Shown here piece by piece: positions 6,404-9,327 of a DNA stretch of 9,327 nucleotides (within the stretch, counting starts at the first letter, position 1; each line of letters begins with the position of its first letter). The notes under the pieces were generated by a model. It did no database searches. It saw nothing but the letters and a program-made list of their open reading frames with translations, and was not told the origin of the DNA. This DNA is from Alphaproteobacteria bacterium. GTDB lineage: Bacteria > Pseudomonadota > Alphaproteobacteria > UBA6615. Where the stretch lies: assembly GCA_013003285.1 (NCBI GenBank), contig JABDJY010000363.1, forward strand, positions 1-9,327, given 5' to 3'. The translations under genes and the position numbers were made by a program.

Positions 6404-7036
6404 ATGGATCGTCTCAAGAAAACAAACAGCACACAAAATCACGATACACATCGCAACAGAGGCAAACTTACCGGTCAAAAGCCTCCCCTGCAGCCAAAAC
6501 ACGTTTGGGCAATCAGGTCGCATCTGCATCTCACCGGTCGCGTGAGGGATTTGGCACTATTCAACCTGGCCATCGACAGCAAGTTGCGCGGTTGTGACGT
6601 CGTCAATGTCAAAGTCGAGGATATCGCTCCGCAAGGCTATTCGCTCGATCGAGCTACCGTGCGTCAGAAGAAGACCGTTCGGCCTGTTAAGTTCGAGCTA
6701 ACTGAGCAAACCCGTAAAGCGATTGACGTCTATCTTGCCAACGTTAGGAAAACGCCTCGTGATTATCTGTTCGATGGCCGGTTCGAAGGCTGCGGTTTGT
6801 CCACCCGTCAGTATGCTCGATTGGTGTTTAATTGGATATCAAGCATCGGATTGGATCCGTCCCTATTTGGCACCCATTCCCTGCGACGAACCAAAGCAAC
6901 ATTGATCTACCGTCGAACCGGTAACCTCCGTGCGGTCCAATTACTTTTGGGACATTCTAAAGTGGAGAGTACGGTGAGGTATCTCGGTGTTGAGGTTGAT
7001 GACGCACTGGCTATCGCCGAACAGATCGACGTCTAA
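6404..7036 (+). CDS. small solo tyrosine recombinase / integrase
   Basis: This is a site-specific recombinase of the phage-integrase family, cutting and rejoining DNA through a covalent 3'-phosphotyrosine. All catalytic residues are visible: Arg I R62 (SKLRGCD), a beta-hairpin Lys K89/K90 (VRQKKT), H158-x-x-R161 (GTHSLRRTKA), H184 (LLGHSK) and the nucleophile Y193 (TVRYLGV). At 210 residues it is far shorter than a usual integrase (300-400). The catalytic domain starts by about residue 30, leaving no room for the normal arm-binding and core-binding domains. I recall a family of near-identical length with the same GKLTGQKPPL and RDLALFNLAIDSKLRGCD segments in proteobacteria, so the short form looks native rather than truncated. 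GGAGGA sits nine bases before the ATG. A strong hairpin closes the gene and a repeat-rich region follows. Confidence 0.92.
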   Translation: MDRLKKTNSTQNHDTHRNRGKLTGQKPPLQPKHVWAIRSHLHLTGRVRDLALFNLAIDSKLRGCDVVNVKVEDIAPQGYSLDRATVRQKKTVRPVKFELTEQTRKAIDVYLANVRKTPRDYLFDGRFEGCGLSTRQYARLVFNWISSIGLDPSLFGTHSLRRTKATLIYRRTGNLRAVQLLLGHSKVESTVRYLGVEVDDALAIAEQIDV

Positions 7037-7043
7037 ACGCATG

Positions 7044-7069
7044 GGAGCAGAGCGGAAACGCTCTGCTCC
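7044..7069 (+). terminator. perfect GAAA-loop hairpin after the recombinase gene
   Basis: GGAGCAGAGCG (7044-7054) and CGCTCTGCTCC (7059-7069) form an 11-pair stem without mismatch, closed by the stable GAAA tetraloop. It starts seven bases after the recombinase stop. Only TT follows directly, so termination may be modest, but position and stability make this the best terminator of the window. Confidence 0.75.
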
Positions 7070-7183
7070 TTCAGCATGTTGTGGGCATACTCTTTATCTG
7101 CTCAAAGTCATTTGAACGATTCCGGGGTTTTTCAGAAGCCATATCTTTCGATCGACCTGGGCTGATCCTTGTTCCTGTCGCAA

Positions 7184-7256
7184 AATTCCCTGATCTCCTG
7201 AATAATTCCCTGTTCGGGAGAAAAAATTCCCTGTTATTGGTTCTAGGGAAATTTCC
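7184..7256 (+). repeat. AATTCCCTGTT direct repeats with inverted partner
   Basis: Three copies of AATTCCCTG begin at 7184, 7204 and 7225; the last two extend to AATTCCCTGTT. The steps are 20 and 21 bases, about two turns of the helix, so the motifs face the same side of the DNA. An inverted half-copy AGGGAAA follows at 7245-7251, overlapping the 10-bp palindrome GGAAATTTCC (7247-7256). Even spacing and inverted partners suggest a multi-site protein-binding array. Confidence 0.75.
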
Positions 7257-7323
7257 AAAATGAGTCCGTAATTCCAGTGCTTTACCGGTATTCAATGGTC
7301 CGAATATAGTTCAATTTCGAAGT

Positions 7324-7356
7324 AATTCCCTGTTCTTTCCCTGTTAAACAGGGAAA
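7324..7356. repeat. AATTCCCTGTT copy fused to a 10-1-10 palindrome
   Basis: A fourth full AATTCCCTGTT (7324-7334) is followed 11 bases on, one helical turn, by TTTCCCTGTT (7336-7345). After a single A comes its exact inverse AACAGGGAAA (7347-7356). The last two make a perfect 10-1-10 dyad. It resembles a paired recombinase or repressor core site; the spacer of one base is short for a tyrosine recombinase crossover, which usually uses six to eight. Confidence 0.75.
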
Positions 7357-7380
7357 TCGAGCAGAGACGAGTTCGCTCGA
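7357..7380. repeat. TCGAGC/GCTCGA inverted repeat
   Basis: TCGAGC (7357-7362) and GCTCGA (7375-7380) are perfect inverse copies around 12 bases, directly abutting the 10-1-10 palindrome. Within the gap CGAG-TTCG-CTCG offers an alternative small stem (7368-7379). It may mark the right edge of the accessory stretch or stabilise the 3' end of the leftward lactonase transcript. Confidence 0.45.
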
Positions 7381-7409
7381 GACTGAGTCCACTACCATCC
7401 CTTCAGTTA

Positions 7410-8345
7410 TTAAAATTTGGTCGCGCCGCGCCGTGTTGTGGCGACGGCGTAGATCGAAGTCGTGGCGGCGATGAACAGGGTCGTGCCGTCAGGGCCGCCG
7501 AAGGTCAGGTTCGCGACCACCTCGGGCAGCAGGATCTTGCCGTAGAGATCGCCGTCGGGCGAATAGCAGTGCACGCCATCGGCGGCGCTGGTCCATACGA
7601 AACCCGCCCTATCGACGCGCAACCCATCGGGGACGCCGGGTTGGATATCGACGAACAGACGGCTGTTGGCCAGCGAGCGCCCGTCGATCACATCGAAGGC
7701 GCGGATATGGTGCGGCGCGTCGGCGTTGAAGCCCGGTTCGCTTGCGCCCATGATGGCGCCGCTATCGGCGATGTAGAGGATCTTCTCGTCGGGCGAGAAG
7801 GCGAGGCCGTTGGGCTTGTCGAAATCGTCGGCGACGATTGTCAGATCGCCGGTGCCGGGATCAACCCGGAACACATAATTGGCGCCCAACTCGCTATCGG
7901 ATTTGTAGCCTTCCACATTGCTCAAGATGCCGTAGGGCGGATCGGTGAACCAGATGGCGCCGTCCGACGACATCACCAGATCGTTGGGCGAGTTCAGGCG
8001 GTTGCCTTGGTAATTGTCGGCGATCACCTGGACCGCGCCATCCGCGAAGCGCCGGATGACCCGTCGCCCGCCATGTTCGCAGGAAACCAGATGGCCGTCA
8101 TGGTCGCGGATATGGCCGTTGGTGAATTCCGCCGGCCTGAGGAATTCGCGCGCGCCCGTGTCGCGGCGCCACGCCATCATGCGGTTACTGGGAATATCGC
8201 TAAACAGCAGGGTCTCGGTCTCGGCGAACCAGACCGGCCCCTCGGCCCAGATAAAGCCGGTGCAGAGCTGCTCGGGCGGCGTTGTCGTATCCACGAAGTC
8301 AGCAAATGCGTCTTCGACGATTTGGTAGCCTGCTTCCACTGCCAT
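7410..8345 (-). CDS. SMP-30/gluconolactonase/LRE family hydrolase
   Basis: This is a six-bladed beta-propeller metalloenzyme of the senescence-marker-30/gluconolactonase family, whose members hydrolyse sugar lactones and related esters using one divalent metal. The 311 residues match the family length. The metal ligands known from the family are in place: E35 (WAEGPVW), N179 (KPNGLAFSPDE) and D240 (VPDGLRVD). The substrate-side N121 lies in LNSPNDLVM. The segment DGAIWFTDPPYGI with the following GANYVFRVDP is also characteristic. There is no signal peptide, so it is probably cytoplasmic. The ATG has only a modest GGGAA six bases upstream. The gene is last in a leftward cluster, 35 bases after the methyltransferase gene. 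Substrate is not predictable; sugar-acid lactone catabolism is the usual role, and a methyltransferase neighbour is not typical of a plain sugar pathway. Confidence 0.92.
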   Translation of the reverse strand: MAVEAGYQIVEDAFADFVDTTTPPEQLCTGFIWAEGPVWFAETETLLFSDIPSNRMMAWRRDTGAREFLRPAEFTNGHIRDHDGHLVSCEHGGRRVIRRFADGAVQVIADNYQGNRLNSPNDLVMSSDGAIWFTDPPYGILSNVEGYKSDSELGANYVFRVDPGTGDLTIVADDFDKPNGLAFSPDEKILYIADSGAIMGASEPGFNADAPHHIRAFDVIDGRSLANSRLFVDIQPGVPDGLRVDRAGFVWTSAADGVHCYSPDGDLYGKILLPEVVANLTFGGPDGTTLFIAATTSIYAVATTRRGATKF

Positions 8346-8380
8346 GGCGTTTCCCGGCGTAAGTTGCGATAGGTGGGCCG

Positions 8381-9037
8381 TCAGCGCGACCGGGCGTCGA
8401 TAACGATCGAATCGACGGGTATTTCCAGCTCGCCCAGCATTGTTGTGCCTTCGTCATGGTACGATGACGTAATATTGGTGAGGCCTGCTTCGCGCAGAGC
8501 CGTTTCGACTTCCTCTTGCGAGCGAACCCGAAACCCGAATTGCGTGAAGGGCATGGCATTAAGCGACTCCGGTGAACGGATACCGAATAGGGCGCGTCCA
8601 TCGGGTTTCAGCCAGTTGGCGACCTGCCCAAATAGTTCGGGTAGATCGTCGATGAAATAGAGCAGGTTGACGGCCATGAGAGCGTCCAGGCTGGCGGCGT
8701 CAACCGGTGCGGAGCGGCAATCGCCGTTATGAATATCGATTTTCGTAGAGCCCGCTGCCTGTAACCTGGTTGCGGCGGCCTGCGCCATCTCTTCCGAAAG
8801 CTCAATGCCAAGATAGCGGCCGCTATCGCCCAGTGCCTTGATGATGGGGATCGATAATGCGCCGTTACCGGGGCCGATCTCGGCGACTGTCTCGCCCGCT
8901 TGCGGCGCCAGGTTTTCGATGGTCCTTGCGGTGATGGCAGCGTTGGCTTCGTTCATTGCCGCCGCAATCGTCTCGGCCTCGTCTCCCGAGGGGCGTGCGA
9001 GTTGGGCGGCTACGCCTCGAAGTTTCGTCTCGTCCAT
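8381..9037 (-). CDS. class I SAM-dependent methyltransferase
   Basis: This 218-residue enzyme has the Rossmann-fold methyltransferase core and transfers a methyl group from S-adenosylmethionine to an unknown acceptor. Motif I is VAEIGPGNG (51-59, the E-x-G-x-G-x-G loop). The acidic residue ending strand 2 is E79 (GIELSEEM). An acidic NGDCRSAPVDAASLDAL (104-120) precedes the motif IV-like VNLLYFIDDLPELF, and the post-motif WLKPDGRALFGI follows. About 40 helical residues precede the core, as in small-molecule methyltransferases. The ATG is preceded by AGGA at ten bases. It lies 15 bases after the 82-residue gene and 35 before the lactonase gene, so the three are probably co-transcribed. No substrate-defining motif was recognised. 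Confidence 0.88.
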   Translation of the reverse strand: MDETKLRGVAAQLARPSGDEAETIAAAMNEANAAITARTIENLAPQAGETVAEIGPGNGALSIPIIKALGDSGRYLGIELSEEMAQAAATRLQAAGSTKIDIHNGDCRSAPVDAASLDALMAVNLLYFIDDLPELFGQVANWLKPDGRALFGIRSPESLNAMPFTQFGFRVRSQEEVETALREAGLTNITSSYHDEGTTMLGELEIPVDSIVIDARSR

Positions 9038-9052
9038 ATTTGTATTTTCCTA

Positions 9053-9301
9053 TCAACTATCAGGTGGGATGATTTCCTGAACGCACACATCGTCGACAAC
9101 ATGGGCACGGCCGATATCGTCTAGATGGGCGCGCTTCTGCTCATTGGTCAGATTGGCGCCGACACCTTGGGTCATGGCCAGCACCACCGAGCGGTCGCTC
9201 ATATCGAGCCAGAAGGTACGGCGCACCAGCTTGCCGTCAGCGTCGCGCGCGAACGGGTCGTCCGGATTGGCGCCGAGATCGGGTTGGTAGTAGTTTGCCA
9301 T
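9053..9301 (-). CDS. small conserved-looking protein of unknown function
   Basis: This 82-residue acidic soluble protein has no signal peptide or membrane helix. I do not recognise its family. Visible features are an N-terminus ANYYQPDLGANPDDPFARD, a strand-like core RRTFWLDMSDRSVVLAMTQG, an amphipathic helix (NLTNEQKRAHLDDIGRAHVV), and a C-terminal strand VCVQEIIPPDS. The order strand-helix-strand with one His-Val-Val-Asp-Asp could fit a small ferredoxin-like alpha/beta barrel subunit, but that is a guess. It begins 26 bases from the right edge. The upstream sequence holds only a weak AAGAAAGA, so the ATG is likely but not certain, and further operon members may lie beyond the window. It ends 15 bases before the methyltransferase gene. 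Confidence 0.75.
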   Translation of the reverse strand: MANYYQPDLGANPDDPFARDADGKLVRRTFWLDMSDRSVVLAMTQGVGANLTNEQKRAHLDDIGRAHVVDDVCVQEIIPPDS

Positions 9302-9327
9302 CGCGTTTGTATCTTTCTTGCTGGGGC

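Larger units (their letters stand above)
7070..7409. other. AT-rich non-coding region with TTCCCTGTT motifs
   Basis: These 340 bases between the recombinase hairpin and the end of the lactonase gene look non-coding on both strands. They are visibly richer in A and T than the flanks. They contain at least five direct TTCCCTG motifs, inverted copies, and two palindromes, listed separately. The left third (7081-7180) shows no recognisable structure. I recall similar TTCCCTGTT-rich stretches near integrase genes in other alphaproteobacteria, but could not check this. Confidence 0.6.

Noticed and set aside
7071..7295. Minus-strand frame of 74 codons with NREFFLPNRELFRRSGNF-like text
   Set aside because: The peptide pattern is just the AATTCCCTGTT repeats read in reverse, with no ribosome-binding site and a composition unlike the real genes. 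I treat it as repeat-derived, not a gene.
7184..7356. CRISPR array
   Set aside because: The repeated unit is only about 11 bases, spacing is 11-21 bases and irregular over the whole region, copies occur in both orientations, and no cas gene is present.
7569..8372. Long plus-strand open frame (267 codons) across the lactonase gene
   Set aside because: It is antisense to a clearly identified beta-propeller gene with all metal ligands. Long opposite frames are common in GC-rich coding DNA, and the peptide has no recognisable domain.
1..9327. Defence system, toxin-antitoxin pair or biosynthetic gene cluster
   Set aside because: No nuclease, helicase, toxin, reverse transcriptase or synthase domain was recognised. 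The only accessory item is the recombinase with its repeat region.

Overview
This looks like chromosomal DNA of an alphaproteobacterium. The evidence is protein resemblance by eye, moderate to high GC in the genes, and an Irr/PerR-type 7-1-7 palindrome in front of katG. I cannot name a genus. Most of the window holds ordinary housekeeping or stress genes. One stretch, about 6.1-7.4 kb, has the character of a small accessory insertion.

Left part (1-3.7 kb): the window opens inside the 3' end of folE (GTP cyclohydrolase I, + strand). Convergent to it is a small four-helix membrane protein of the DUF2177 family (- strand). Divergent from that is a secreted lipoprotein with a single FAS1 (fasciclin) domain (+). 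A stretch of about 490 bases follows with only a bulged hairpin and one doubtful small membrane ORF. Next come a DUF3095 protein, whose fold relates to class III nucleotide cyclases and which keeps both metal-binding aspartates, and a compact Cys/Trp-rich conserved protein of unknown function.

Middle (3.7-6.3 kb): katG is a full-length bifunctional catalase-peroxidase with its heme-pocket triad and Trp-Tyr-Met cross-link residues intact. It is preceded by a near-perfect Irr (ICE) / PerR-like operator that lies between plausible -35 and -10 elements. This suggests control by iron, heme or peroxide through a Fur-superfamily regulator. Several GC-rich hairpins follow the gene.

Accessory stretch (6.3-7.4 kb): a 210-residue 'solo' tyrosine recombinase keeps every catalytic residue but has almost no N-terminal DNA-binding domain. 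Its gene ends at a perfect 11-bp GAAA-loop hairpin. It is followed by an AT-rich non-coding region with repeated AATTCCCTGTT motifs. These are spaced 20, 21 and 11 bases apart, close to whole helical turns, and end in a 10-1-10 palindrome. This recombinase-plus-repeat pair is the most unusual item in the window, and its motifs are candidate recombinase binding or attachment sites.

Right part (7.4-9.3 kb, - strand): a tight three-gene cluster is read leftwards. It holds an unrecognised 82-residue protein, a class I SAM-dependent methyltransferase, and an SMP-30/gluconolactonase-family hydrolase. The short gaps (15 and 35 bases) imply one operon, probably for a small-molecule catabolic or modification step. 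The substrate cannot be read from the sequence.
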